Source of the DNA: an uncultured Lachnospiraceae bacterium | Lineage (GTDB): Bacteria; Bacillota; Clostridia; Lachnospirales; Lachnospiraceae | Direction: 5' to 3' | Length of the DNA: 64,000 nucleotides | Assembly (NCBI GenBank): GCA_947172705.1 | Contig: CAMWCA010000001.1 | Coordinates: forward strand, 247,508 to 311,507 | Part shown: positions 9,347 to 17,883 of the stretch, piece by piece | Numbering within the stretch: position 1 is the first letter of the stretch | Layout of the letters: every line of letters begins with the position of its first letter | The notes under the pieces: generated by a model | The model's input: the letters and a program-made list of their open reading frames with translations, nothing else | What the model was told of the DNA's origin: nothing | Databases searched by the model: none | Position numbers and translations under genes: made by a program

Positions 9347-9822
9347 AAATCACCCTGATCTGTGTTGGCAAAATAAAAGAGAGTTTTTATAAAGCAGCGG
9401 TTTCAGAATATGCGAAGAGGCTTGGGAGATACTGCAGGCTGGAGATCATAGAATTGCAGGATGAAAAGACCCCTGACGGAGCCGGAGAGGCATTGGAGGA
9501 ACAGATCAGAGAACGGGAGGGTGACCGGATTCTGAAATGTATAAAAGAAGATGCCTGTGTGATTACCCTTGAAATTAATGGAGAAAAATCAGATTCCATA
9601 GGGTTTGCGCATTTGATAAATAACCTTGCGGTCAGTGGGAAGAGCCATATACAGTTTATCATTGGAGGCTCTCTGGGTCTTTCCCCCAAAGTGTCAAAGG
9701 CGGCACAGAAAGCAATCAGTTTTTCTGATATGACCTTTCCCCATCAGTTGATGCGGGTGATTTTACTGGAACAGATCTATCGGGGATACCGGATTATAAA
9801 AGGAGAACCCTATCATAAATAA
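9343..9822 (+). CDS. rlmH: 23S rRNA (pseudouridine-1915-N3)-methyltransferase RlmH
   Basis: SPOUT-class methyltransferase that N3-methylates pseudouridine 1915 in helix 69 of 23S rRNA on the assembled 70S ribosome, using S-adenosylmethionine. The 159-residue product matches the family length. It shows the N-terminal [16 protein letters not shown], the SAM-binding trefoil-knot loop [14 protein letters not shown] (around 105) and the C-terminal signature [20 protein letters not shown]. Its start overlaps the preceding gene by four bases. A sporulation-type promoter lies across its 3' end. Confidence 0.97.
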   Translation: MKITLICVGKIKESFYKAAVSEYAKRLGRYCRLEIIELQDEKTPDGAGEALEEQIREREGDRILKCIKEDACVITLEINGEKSDSIGFAHLINNLAVSGKSHIQFIIGGSLGLSPKVSKAAQKAISFSDMTFPHQLMRVILLEQIYRGYRIIKGEPYHK

Positions 9823-9841
9823 ATCTCTTTTTTCATATAGT
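9815..9841 (+). promoter_or_regulatory. Candidate sigma-E (sporulation) promoter of yqfC-yqfD
   Basis: ATA (9815-9817), 16 bases, then CATATAGT (9834-9841) fits the Bacillus sigma-E consensus ATA-N16-18-CATANNNT exactly. YqfC and YqfD are mother-cell sporulation genes controlled by sigma-E in Bacillus. The -10 element ends only 5 bases before the yqfC ATG, so the transcript would be leaderless or nearly so. Confidence 0.5.
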
Positions 9842-9846
9842 GTGAT

Positions 9847-10185
9847 ATGAGAAAAAAGATCAGTCGCAAAACGGGAAACAATTGGAATCGAACCAGGCAG
9901 GAACGAGAGGATGCCGGAAGCACATCTAAAAAGGAACTGGTGGTAGAGTCTTTAAAACTGCCGAAGGATTCCCTTCTTGGGGCGTCCATTCTTACCCTTA
10001 CAGGAAATACGGAAGTATTTGTGGAGAATTATAAAGGAATTATAGAGTATAACAGCCAGATGATCCTTCTTCAGGGGAAAACCTGTAAGATTCAGATTTG
10101 TGGAAAACGGCTCAACATTGTTTATTATACCAATGAGGATATGAAGATCAACGGATTCGTGGAATCGGTTCGTTACTTCACATGA
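9847..10185 (+). CDS. yqfC: Sporulation protein YqfC (YabP/YqfC family)
   Basis: Small sporulation protein of the YabP/YqfC family, expressed in the mother cell in Bacillus; its molecular role is still poorly defined. The 112 residues contain the family core LPKDSLLGASILTLTGNTEV followed by FVENYKGIIEY and end in VESVRYFT. A basic, polar N-terminal extension of about 38 residues makes it longer than the Bacillus protein. No Shine-Dalgarno precedes the ATG at 9847, so a downstream GTG near 9940 (preceded by AAAAGGAA) is a possible real start. The stop overlaps the upstream yqfD ATG. A sigma-E-like promoter sits directly upstream. Confidence 0.88.
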   Translation: MRKKISRKTGNNWNRTRQEREDAGSTSKKELVVESLKLPKDSLLGASILTLTGNTEVFVENYKGIIEYNSQMILLQGKTCKIQICGKRLNIVYYTNEDMKINGFVESVRYFT

Positions 10186-10214
10186 TGAGGGAACTAAACT
10201 TGGTGAGGTGTGGT

Positions 10215-11459
10215 ATGATACAGGTCATTCGCTATTTAAAGGGTTATCTGTCCATTAAGGTTTTTGGGTTTTCACCGGAAAGATTTATGAATCTTTGCAG
10301 CAATCATAATATATTTTTATGGGATATTGAAAATCACGGCGATTATTATACCATGAAAATCAGTCTCAAGGGGTTCTACCTTCTTAGAGGCATCGCCAGA
10401 AAAACAGGTACCAGGGTGGTCGTAACAAGACGTTATGGACTACCCTTTCTTTCTGTAAAGATGTGGAAACGCAGAATATTTCTCCTGGGACTGGTGGGGA
10501 GTATTGCTTTTTGGATCTGGATGTCCAGGTTTATATGGGCGGTAGAGGTTCAGGGAAATTATTATGTAACCACCGATGTGTTTCAGGATTTTCTTGCCGG
10601 AAGCGGATTTGAAGCGGGCATGAAAAAGAGCGATGTAGAAATTGAAACACTGGAAAAAGCAATTCGAAATGAATTTGATATTGTGACCTGGACTTCAGCG
10701 CGGATTGATGGCACCAGATTATTGATTCAGGTCAGGGAAAATGATCTGATTTCCGTGGATGAAAAGGAGGAAGCCTGGGAAGGAGAAGGAACGGATCTGG
10801 TTGCCGGTAAGGCAGGGGAAATCGTAAGCATTGTGACACGGCAGGGAACGCCCAAAGTAACGGCAGGCGTGGTTGTGGAAAAAGGGGATATACTGGTGGA
10901 AGGAGGCATCCCCATTCTGAATGAAGACAGCACCCTGAAACGATACGATTATTGCAGGGCGGATGCAGATATTATGTTAAAGTGTAATTATCAACTGAAG
11001 GAAGAACTACGGGAAAAATATGAGCAGAAGCAGTATACAGGAAATCATAAGACATATCCTTTTGTGATGCTGGGAACCAGGAAACTGAGATTTCCGGAAT
11101 GGGGGAAAAAATATGATGCATATGATGTGGTGGAAGAGAAACGGCAGCTTAAGCTGTTTGAAAACTATTATCTTCCTGTTTATGTTGGATATGATTCCAT
11201 AAGAGAATATGTGATGGAAGAGAAAATTTACGGAAAGGATGAAGTAAAAAAACTGTTTGAGGAAAAATTGCAAAAATTTATCGAAACTTTACAGGAAAAA
11301 GGGGTACAAATTATAGAAAAAGATGTTACAATAAATAAGACTTCCGGTGTATGGAGAATGAACGTAAATTTTCAGGCAATTGAAAAGACGGGCACAGAAA
11401 AAAGAACCCGGCTTGTACAGGTGGAAGAAAGGACGGAAACGGAAGAATCACAGGAATGA
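10215..11459 (+). CDS. yqfD: Sporulation protein YqfD
   Basis: Mother-cell sporulation membrane protein of the YqfD/SpoIV-like family, encoded directly after yqfC as in Bacillus. The 414-residue form begins MIQVIRYLKGYLSIKVFG, which lines up with the N-terminus of the family. A membrane helix lies near 92-112 (FLLGLVGSIAFWIWMSRFIW). A long extracytoplasmic region carries the family block VSIVTRQGTPKVTAGVVVEK. The ATG at 10215 has GGTGAGG six bases upstream. ATG codons at 10182 and 10185 are alternatives, and 10182 would overlap the yqfC stop as ATGA. The C-terminus is acidic and Thr/Glu-rich. Confidence 0.92.
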   Translation: MIQVIRYLKGYLSIKVFGFSPERFMNLCSNHNIFLWDIENHGDYYTMKISLKGFYLLRGIARKTGTRVVVTRRYGLPFLSVKMWKRRIFLLGLVGSIAFWIWMSRFIWAVEVQGNYYVTTDVFQDFLAGSGFEAGMKKSDVEIETLEKAIRNEFDIVTWTSARIDGTRLLIQVRENDLISVDEKEEAWEGEGTDLVAGKAGEIVSIVTRQGTPKVTAGVVVEKGDILVEGGIPILNEDSTLKRYDYCRADADIMLKCNYQLKEELREKYEQKQYTGNHKTYPFVMLGTRKLRFPEWGKKYDAYDVVEEKRQLKLFENYYLPVYVGYDSIREYVMEEKIYGKDEVKKLFEEKLQKFIETLQEKGVQIIEKDVTINKTSGVWRMNVNFQAIEKTGTEKRTRLVQVEERTETEESQE

Positions 11460-12487
11460 CAGATCAGGAAAAGAAAAGGGAATCCATGCTGGAAACGGTC
11501 ACAGTGCCGGCAGGGGATCAACAAAATGTTTTTGGAAGGTTTGACCAGCACATAAAAAAACTGGAGCAGGCGCTTAAGGTATCTATTGTGGACCGCAACG
11601 GCGAAATACGAATCAGCGGAAACGCAGCTTCCGCCGGAAAGGCAAAGGCGATTCTTCAGGAGCTGACCGAATTGTCAATAAGAGGGAATATCATCGAGGA
11701 ACAGAATGTGGATTATGCAATTTCAATGAGTATGGAAGAAAATGAAGATCATCTGTTGGAAATGGATCAGGATTGTATTTGCCACACCATATCCGGCAAG
11801 CCTGTTAAGCCCAAGACCGTGGGGCAGAAGCAGTATGTGGATGCCATTCGGAAGAACATGATTGTATTCGGTTTAGGTCCGGCAGGCACAGGGAAAACCT
11901 ATCTTGCCATGGCAATGGCGATCACTGCTTTTAAGAATCAGGAAGTGGAGCGGATTATATTAACAAGACCTGCAATTGAAGCCGGAGAAAAGCTTGGATT
12001 TCTACCGGGAGATCTGCAAAGTAAGGTAGACCCTTATCTGAGACCTTTATACGATGCCCTTTATCAGATCATGGGAGGAGAAACCTTTACCAGGAATATG
12101 GAAAAGGGATTGATAGAGGTGGCGCCTCTTGCCTATATGAGAGGGCGGACACTGGATAACGCATATATCATTTTGGATGAGGCGCAAAATACAACGCCGG
12201 CACAGATGAAAATGTTTCTTACGCGAATTGGCTTTGGTTCCAAGGTCATTGTAACCGGCGATGCCTCCCAAAAGGATCTGGCGCCCGGCACAGCCTCAGG
12301 GCTTGATGTGGCTCTTAGAGTGCTTCATGACATTGAGGGAATTGCATTTTGCAAAATGACCAGCAGGGATGTGGTAAGGCATCCGCTGGTACAAAAGATC
12401 GTAAAAGCCTATGAAAGCTACGAGGCAAAGGAAAAGGGCAATACAAAACGAAAAAACAGGAATACGGTTTATGGGAAAAAACAGTGA
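11456..12487 (+). CDS. phoH: PhoH family ATPase
   Basis: Cytoplasmic P-loop ATPase of the PhoH family, linked by neighbourhood to RNA metabolism and ribosome maturation. The 343 residues include an N-terminal KH-like segment and the Walker A loop GLGPAGTGKTYLAMAMAI (about 139-156). The conserved RPAIEAGEKLGFLPGDL follows, then Walker B IILDEAQNTTP (about 238) and VTGDASQKDLAPG. The start overlaps yqfD by four bases (ATGA). It is followed by the PgpH-like gene and ybeY, the order found in Bacillus, where PhoH and YbeY are thought to act together. Confidence 0.96.
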   Translation: MTDQEKKRESMLETVTVPAGDQQNVFGRFDQHIKKLEQALKVSIVDRNGEIRISGNAASAGKAKAILQELTELSIRGNIIEEQNVDYAISMSMEENEDHLLEMDQDCICHTISGKPVKPKTVGQKQYVDAIRKNMIVFGLGPAGTGKTYLAMAMAITAFKNQEVERIILTRPAIEAGEKLGFLPGDLQSKVDPYLRPLYDALYQIMGGETFTRNMEKGLIEVAPLAYMRGRTLDNAYIILDEAQNTTPAQMKMFLTRIGFGSKVIVTGDASQKDLAPGTASGLDVALRVLHDIEGIAFCKMTSRDVVRHPLVQKIVKAYESYEAKEKGNTKRKNRNTVYGKKQ

Positions 12488-13706
12488 GAATCAAAAAAAT
12501 AATGAAAAAGAAACCTCAGGACGAAAAAATCACAGGGCATGTATATGGGAAGGGGTTTTGTTTGCAGGCACAGTAATTCTGACTGTGTTGGGCGCGTACC
12601 TGTATCACAAACCGGTGATTGAGATCGCAGGGATTGGGATTCTTGCCGGAGCAGGATTTGGATGTGTCTGGTTTATGCTGGAAAGAAGCAGAGAAGATCA
12701 TTCTTTTTTGTATGACAATGAAGCCCATTTTGGAAGATTTACCATTATTTATCTGATTTCTCTTGGAGGAAGCGTTTTGTTTCCGCTGCTGCCGGTAGGC
12801 GGTTGGCCTTATCTGGTGATTTTTGTGGGATTGATGTTGTTCAGCAATCAGATCGTGGGGCTTTTGGCGGGAAGTACGCTTTTAATGATAACACTTCTGA
12901 TTCAGGGGGGAAGCAATGCCTCTTTTTTCATCTATTTTGTGGGCGGGCTTGTAGGAATTGCTGTTTTTTCGTATGTCAATGAGAACTTTCGTATATGGAT
13001 GCCGCTTTTTATTTCTCTTTTGATACAGATGGTCTGTCTTTCCATTCAGGAGGTATTGTTTGCAAATGAAGTGTTGTCTCTTCAAATGTTTGCCATACCG
13101 GCGGTGAATATTCTGGTATCTCTTATTCTGATGATTATCTTATTGAAGTTTTTCAGCTTTTCCATTATTTACAGAGAACAGGATCAGTATGTGGATATCA
13201 ATGATCCGGAATGTCCTCTTCTGGTAGAGCTTAAAAATGGGTCAAAGGAAGAATATTATCATGCCATTCATACGGCATATCTGTGCGATCGAATTGCCAG
13301 ACGGCTGAATTTTGATGATGCGGTAGTGAAAGCATGCGGTTATTATCACAGGATCGGAATGATCAGGGGTGAAAATACATGGGAAAATGTACAGGAGATC
13401 CTCCAGGAAAATCATTTCCCCATGGAGGTGCAGAAGATCCTGAAAGAATATCTGGATAAAAATGAGAGGATCATATCCAGGGAAACGGTACTGCTTCTTT
13501 TCTGCGACACAGTGGTTTCCTCTATTACCTTTCTTTTTTCCAGGGATTCCAAGGCAGAACTGGATTACCAAAAAATCATTCATACCATATTTAAGAAAAA
13601 GATAGAAAGTGGTATGATAGAATATAGCAGGGCGTCCTTCGGAGAATTACAGGAAATGAAAAAAATCTTGGTTGAGGAGAAACTGTATTATGACTTCTTA
13701 CGTTGA
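12471..13706 (+). CDS. Truncated, degenerate PgpH-like membrane protein (pseudo-HD domain)
   Basis: Occupies the pgpH/yqfF position between phoH and ybeY. PgpH is a c-di-AMP phosphodiesterase of about 700 residues: one membrane helix, an extracellular 7TMR-HDED domain, seven membrane helices and a cytoplasmic HD domain. This 411-residue product keeps only the membrane block (about 25-245) and an HD-like domain starting at NDPECPLLVELKNGS. The first histidine survives (YYHAIH). The HD pair is H-R (GYYHRIG), the histidine expected in the family segment before the next helix is not evident, and a later one reads Y (KILKEYL). A D in LLFCDTVVSS may remain. Hydrolysis is therefore doubtful. The ATG at 12471 follows CAGGAATACGG and overlaps phoH by 17 bases. 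Confidence 0.8.
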   Translation: MGKNSENQKNNEKETSGRKNHRACIWEGVLFAGTVILTVLGAYLYHKPVIEIAGIGILAGAGFGCVWFMLERSREDHSFLYDNEAHFGRFTIIYLISLGGSVLFPLLPVGGWPYLVIFVGLMLFSNQIVGLLAGSTLLMITLLIQGGSNASFFIYFVGGLVGIAVFSYVNENFRIWMPLFISLLIQMVCLSIQEVLFANEVLSLQMFAIPAVNILVSLILMIILLKFFSFSIIYREQDQYVDINDPECPLLVELKNGSKEEYYHAIHTAYLCDRIARRLNFDDAVVKACGYYHRIGMIRGENTWENVQEILQENHFPMEVQKILKEYLDKNERIISRETVLLLFCDTVVSSITFLFSRDSKAELDYQKIIHTIFKKKIESGMIEYSRASFGELQEMKKILVEEKLYYDFLR

Positions 13707-14196
13707 AAATGAAACCTCTGATATATTTGGATTTGATGTAAAGGCTCTTTTGGACTTGCTTGCAGAAGCGGTTCTGGAGGAAGAAAAGTGCCCCTATGAG
13801 ACACAGGTAAACCTTTTGATAACAGATAATGAAGGAATACGTGAATTTAACAGACAATACAGAAGTATAGATGCTGCTACTGATGTCTTGTCTTTCCCAA
13901 TGATAGACTTTAAAGAAAAAGCTGATTTTTCTGTTGTGGAGGAGAAGGAAGAAGATTACTTTGATCCTGACAGCGGCGAACTGATTTTAGGAGATATCAT
14001 TTTATCGTCAGATAAGATAAAGGAACAGGCTGCGAAGTTTGGACATTCCCTGAGGCGGGAATTTGCATTTTTAACGGCGCACAGCCTTCTCCACTTATGC
14101 GGTTATGACCATATAACCGAAAAAGAGCGGGCTGTTATGGAAGAAAAACAGGAAATGATCCTTTCCAGACTGGGAATTACACGAGAAGAAGGATAA
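13690..14196 (+). CDS. ybeY: Endoribonuclease YbeY (rRNA maturation factor)
   Basis: Single-strand-specific metallo-endoribonuclease acting in 16S rRNA 3'-end maturation and ribosome quality control. The 168 residues end with the zinc site HSLLHLCGYDH (H-x3-H-x5-H), and the family block SIDAATDVLSFPM lies near residue 60. The ATG at 13690 has GAGGAG (13675-13680) upstream, overlapping the end of the PgpH-like gene. A TTG at 13672 is less likely. The phoH-(pgpH)-ybeY order is conserved in Firmicutes, but the usual dgkA/era genes do not follow here. Confidence 0.95.
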   Translation: MTSYVENETSDIFGFDVKALLDLLAEAVLEEEKCPYETQVNLLITDNEGIREFNRQYRSIDAATDVLSFPMIDFKEKADFSVVEEKEEDYFDPDSGELILGDIILSSDKIKEQAAKFGHSLRREFAFLTAHSLLHLCGYDHITEKERAVMEEKQEMILSRLGITREEG

Positions 14197-14232
14197 AACC
14201 TGATTGCATCCAGGATACAGGCAGGAGAACTT

Positions 14233-15867
14233 ATGAATAAACAGGAGAGAAAAAGGACAACTTCAACAAGAAGAGATTATTATAGAATCATTTCGCTGCT
14301 TACTTTAATTGCCGCTCTCGTTTTCAGAATTTTTTTGGGGCGTTTAATTGGGGACAATGGAATTGCTTATTTTAGCGCGGCAAATGAAATATATCTGGTG
14401 ATTGCCGGTGCCCTTTCTTATGGACTTTCGGAGGCTGTCGCCATACTGGTCAGGTGCCGTGTGAAAAGGCAGCAAGTGAAAAGTGCGGAAAAAGTATTAA
14501 GCGGCGCAGTGTTTTTTGGCGGCGCGTCAGGTCTTTTACTTGCGCTTTTGTTTGTTTTTCTGGGCACTCCCCTGATGGACAGAGTATTTCACATTCCGCT
14601 GGCAGGAATGGCGGTAAGCCTGATGGCGCCGGCGCTCTTTTTTTACATTATAACAGGTGCTTTCAAAGGATACTTTCAGGGAAATGGCTCAAAAGTGCCG
14701 GCAATGCATTCCGAAATACTCCATGTGATCTTTCTGTTTGCGGGGGGGATGATCGGAGCGGCAGTTTTTCATGGATATGGTTTGAAGGTATCTGCATTCC
14801 TTCAAAATGAAGATTATGCAGGCGCCTATGGCGCTATGGGAGCGTCTGTTGGATTACTGACTGCATCTGTCCTCTGCTTTCTGCATGTGCTTGCATTGTT
14901 TTTTATCTATAGAAACAGCGCAAGAAAGCAAATGGGAAGGGAACTGCAAAGAAATCAGGATAGCAGGCTGGGCGTGCTTCATATGCTTGCGGGAACCGGC
15001 GTATTGTATGCGCTGTACTGGTTTTGCTTTCACTGCCTTCCGCTGCTGGATCAATATCTTTTCTTTTCCATGACGCCCTTTTCTCAGGATAAAGTTGTGC
15101 AATGGGGACAGTATTATGGAAGGTGTATCGTGATCCTGGGGATTGTCAGCTGCATGATACATTTGATTTGCCTGATGCCGACGAGGCGTATCATGACCTG
15201 CCTGGAAAGACAGGAAAACCGGATGGCAAATGAAAAATTAAAGATTCTGATACACCAGTGCGCAGTTATTACCATACCTACGGCGGTTTTTCTTGCTGTT
15301 CTTGCAGAAAATGTTTTGGATGCGCTATTTGGAGGGAGCCACAAACAGATCATCCCTGTTTTCCAGCTGGGAAGCATTGCCGTTATTTTTTATGTGTTTG
15401 CTGCCATTTTTATGGAAATGCTGCTTAGAAGCAGAAAGATCAAATATGTAACGGGAATGGGAGCAATTGCCTTGGTCCTCCATGCTGTAACGGCGGTTCT
15501 GCTTTTAACCACTGCTAAGATCGGAATCCTTGCTGTCGCCATAAGTGTTGTTTTATTTTACGCAGCAGTTGCAGTGATGGGATTTTTGCTGATCAGCCGC
15601 AGCTTCCAATATCGTCAGGAATGGCTTAAATGCTTTGCCGTGACGCTGATTGCTTCCGCCGTTTCAGGGGTGGCTGCAATGCTTTTAAATAAATTGTTTA
15701 TGCCTTTGCTTGGAACGATTATTTCAATGGTGATCTGCATTTTTATCGGCGTGATAGTATACCTGCTGCTATTGCTTGTGATGAGGGCATTTCAGGAAGA
15801 AGAATTGGAGGAAATGGCAGGAGGGCGGGTTTTGCTGATGTTGTCGAGGCTGCTTCATCTTATATAA
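14233..15867 (+). CDS. SpoVB/MurJ-like polysaccharide flippase (MOP superfamily)
   Basis: A 544-residue integral membrane protein with about 14 predicted helices, of the oligosaccharidyl-lipid/polysaccharide exporter type. It resembles stage V sporulation protein B: an N-terminal RIFLGRLIGDNGIAYFSAAN, GLSEAVAILVRCRV, then FYIITGAFKGYFQGNGSKVP, the typical SpoVB/MATE-like GxxxG-rich segment. Such proteins flip lipid-linked glycan precursors for spore cortex or cell wall. The start follows CAGGAGAACTT. The neighbouring sporulation genes support a SpoVB-like role, but a general wall or polysaccharide flippase is possible. Confidence 0.85.
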   Translation: MNKQERKRTTSTRRDYYRIISLLTLIAALVFRIFLGRLIGDNGIAYFSAANEIYLVIAGALSYGLSEAVAILVRCRVKRQQVKSAEKVLSGAVFFGGASGLLLALLFVFLGTPLMDRVFHIPLAGMAVSLMAPALFFYIITGAFKGYFQGNGSKVPAMHSEILHVIFLFAGGMIGAAVFHGYGLKVSAFLQNEDYAGAYGAMGASVGLLTASVLCFLHVLALFFIYRNSARKQMGRELQRNQDSRLGVLHMLAGTGVLYALYWFCFHCLPLLDQYLFFSMTPFSQDKVVQWGQYYGRCIVILGIVSCMIHLICLMPTRRIMTCLERQENRMANEKLKILIHQCAVITIPTAVFLAVLAENVLDALFGGSHKQIIPVFQLGSIAVIFYVFAAIFMEMLLRSRKIKYVTGMGAIALVLHAVTAVLLLTTAKIGILAVAISVVLFYAAVAVMGFLLISRSFQYRQEWLKCFAVTLIASAVSGVAAMLLNKLFMPLLGTIISMVICIFIGVIVYLLLLLVMRAFQEEELEEMAGGRVLLMLSRLLHLI

Positions 15868-15930
15868 GGGTATAATTTAACATTGTTTGGCTGATACTGT
15901 TTGTAAATAAATAGTAAAGGTGCAAATGCT

Positions 15931-16563
15931 ATGAAATTTGTAAAACGTATCAGTCTGTTTTTCATTTATCCCTTGAGTATGTTCTCCCTGGGATTTGCTG
16001 CCAATATGGCAATTATGGAATTTTTTTATCCGGGGAAAAGCAATGAACCGCCCCAAATACAACAGCAGACGCTCATCCAGCCAGAGGAAGAATCTGTGGA
16101 AGTGCTGGGAAGCGAAGAACCGGTGGTGACGGCGGATACGCATTACATTGTTCAAAGCTATAATACGGTCACCGGTGAAAGCGTGGAAGAGGAGACAGAT
16201 GCGCCTGACAAATACATTGGGTTAGACAGAGATCAGCTCACAGGTGAAATTACAGAGTATAATCAAAATCCTTCCCTGACAGATCTGGAGCAGGGGTTTG
16301 AATATATGGAATTGATTTCTTTTTCAGCCGGAAGGGTCGTGGTGCGGAAAAGTTATCAGCCGCCTGATGAAGAGAAAGGTTTTTTTCTTCTGAACGAGGA
16401 TCATTATGTGGTTGTCTATGACCACAGTCTTTCCAGCGTCTATATGACCACAGATATTGTTGTGGAAGAACTGCCGGAAGAATTGCAGGAAGCAATATTA
16501 AACATTAAATATGTGGAGAATGAGGGGGAACTATACAATTTTCTTGAATCATACTCCAGTTAA
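15931..16563 (+). CDS. BofC-like C-terminal domain protein, membrane-anchored
   Basis: A 210-residue protein with one N-terminal signal-anchor helix (about 8-30, SLFFIYPLSMFSLGFAANMA), an acidic spacer, and a C-terminal beta-rich domain. The segment FFLLNEDHYVVVYDHSL followed by VYMTTDIVVEELPEEL resembles the BofC C-terminal domain (bypass-of-forespore C) found across Clostridia. In Bacillus, BofC restrains signalling that activates pro-sigma-K processing; the clostridial proteins are uncharacterised. It is separated from the SpoVB-like gene by 63 bases and from the flavoprotein gene by about 24, so it may start or join that transcript. The assignment rests on pattern only. Confidence 0.65.
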   Translation: MKFVKRISLFFIYPLSMFSLGFAANMAIMEFFYPGKSNEPPQIQQQTLIQPEEESVEVLGSEEPVVTADTHYIVQSYNTVTGESVEEETDAPDKYIGLDRDQLTGEITEYNQNPSLTDLEQGFEYMELISFSAGRVVVRKSYQPPDEEKGFFLLNEDHYVVVYDHSLSSVYMTTDIVVEELPEELQEAILNIKYVENEGELYNFLESYSS

Positions 16564-16587
16564 AAAATGACAGAAATGAGGAAACGG

Positions 16588-17883
16588 ATGAAAAATGAAA
16601 TGAAAACAGCAGTAATTGGAGCAGGGGCTTCAGGAATCATGGCGGCAGTCACAGCAGCAAAATATGGTGCGGAGGTCACGCTGTTTGAAAGCAGCCAGCG
16701 GGTGGGAAAGAAGATCCTCGCTACAGGCAATGGGAAATGCAATCTGGGGAATCTGAATTTTTCAATGGAACAGTACTATTGTGAGGATCAGGAAAAGCTT
16801 CATAAAATGTTCCGTGTATTTTCCGTATGGGATGCCATGGCTTTTTTTGAAAGTATCGGTTTGATGATCAAAAATAAGAACGGTTATTTGTATCCTTATT
16901 CAGAGCAGGCGTCTGCTGTTTTGGATGTTCTTCGTATGGAATTGGATCGGATGAAGGTTGAGGTAATCACGGAGACAAGGATCGTAGGCGCAATATATCA
17001 TAGTGAAAAGGGAGAATTTGAATTGCAGGATGCCCAGGGAAAGAATTATTCTTTTTCCAGGGTGGTTATAGCCTGTGGAAGCCCTGCATCCCTGAAAAAA
17101 GGAGAGGGGATGACCGGGTATGAGCTTTCCGCCGGTTTTGGCCATGACATCCGTCCGGTTGCGCCGGGGCTTGTCCAGCTGGAGAGCGATGAGAGTTTTA
17201 CGAAGGCGCTTGCAGGGGTAAGATGTCAGGCGAAGGTTCGTCTTCTGGTGGACGGGGAAGAGATGGCTTCCGAGGCTGGTGAACTGCAGTTTACGGAGTA
17301 TGGAATTTCCGGCATCCCGGTTTTTCAGTTTAGCCGTATTGCCGGATATGCGCTTAAGGAAGGTCGGGATGTAAGCGTAATGGCAGATTTTTTCCCGGAT
17401 CAGGAGGATAAAGTATTTGCTTATATGAACAGGCTGCGTTATGAGACTCAGATGGACAAGACCCTGGAGGAGTATCTTACAGGAATGCTTCACAAAAAAA
17501 TCAATATGGTGATGATCAAACAGGCTGGATTGAAGCCTGACATGAAAGCAAAGGAGGCAGGCTATCGGAAAATTGCAGAACTGATGGAGAACTGCCGAAG
17601 TTTGAATATACATATAAGTGGTGAGCACGGGGTGGAAAACGCGCAGGTATGCGCAGGCGGCGTAAATATAGCTCAGGTCAGCACGGAACTGGAATCCTCC
17701 ATGATAAAGGGGTTATATTTTGCCGGAGAGATTTTGGATGTGGACGGGAAATGCGGCGGCTACAATTTGCAGTGGGCATGGACCAGCGGATATATAGCAG
17801 GCAGGAATGCGGCAGGCAGCTCTACCAGGGAAATAGCTGAAACAAAAGAGGATATGCTGCCGAAGGACGACAGGAAATGTTAA
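16588..17883 (+). CDS. NAD(P)/FAD-dependent oxidoreductase, HI0933/BaiN family
   Basis: Flavoprotein of the HI0933 family (431 residues), which includes BaiN of bile-acid dehydroxylating clostridia; the physiological substrate of most members is unknown. The N-terminal FAD fold is AVIGAGASGIMAAVTAAKYG, followed by RVGKKILATGNGKCNLGNLN. The C-terminal FAD signature is GEILDVDGKCGGYNLQWAWT, then SGYIAGRNAA. ATG 16588 is preferred: GAGG (16578-16581) sits 6 bases ahead, whereas the in-frame ATG at 16567 has no ribosome binding site. The 3' end overlaps the next flavoprotein gene by 7 bases, suggesting coupling. Confidence 0.92.
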   Translation: MKNEMKTAVIGAGASGIMAAVTAAKYGAEVTLFESSQRVGKKILATGNGKCNLGNLNFSMEQYYCEDQEKLHKMFRVFSVWDAMAFFESIGLMIKNKNGYLYPYSEQASAVLDVLRMELDRMKVEVITETRIVGAIYHSEKGEFELQDAQGKNYSFSRVVIACGSPASLKKGEGMTGYELSAGFGHDIRPVAPGLVQLESDESFTKALAGVRCQAKVRLLVDGEEMASEAGELQFTEYGISGIPVFQFSRIAGYALKEGRDVSVMADFFPDQEDKVFAYMNRLRYETQMDKTLEEYLTGMLHKKINMVMIKQAGLKPDMKAKEAGYRKIAELMENCRSLNIHISGEHGVENAQVCAGGVNIAQVSTELESSMIKGLYFAGEILDVDGKCGGYNLQWAWTSGYIAGRNAAGSSTREIAETKEDMLPKDDRKC

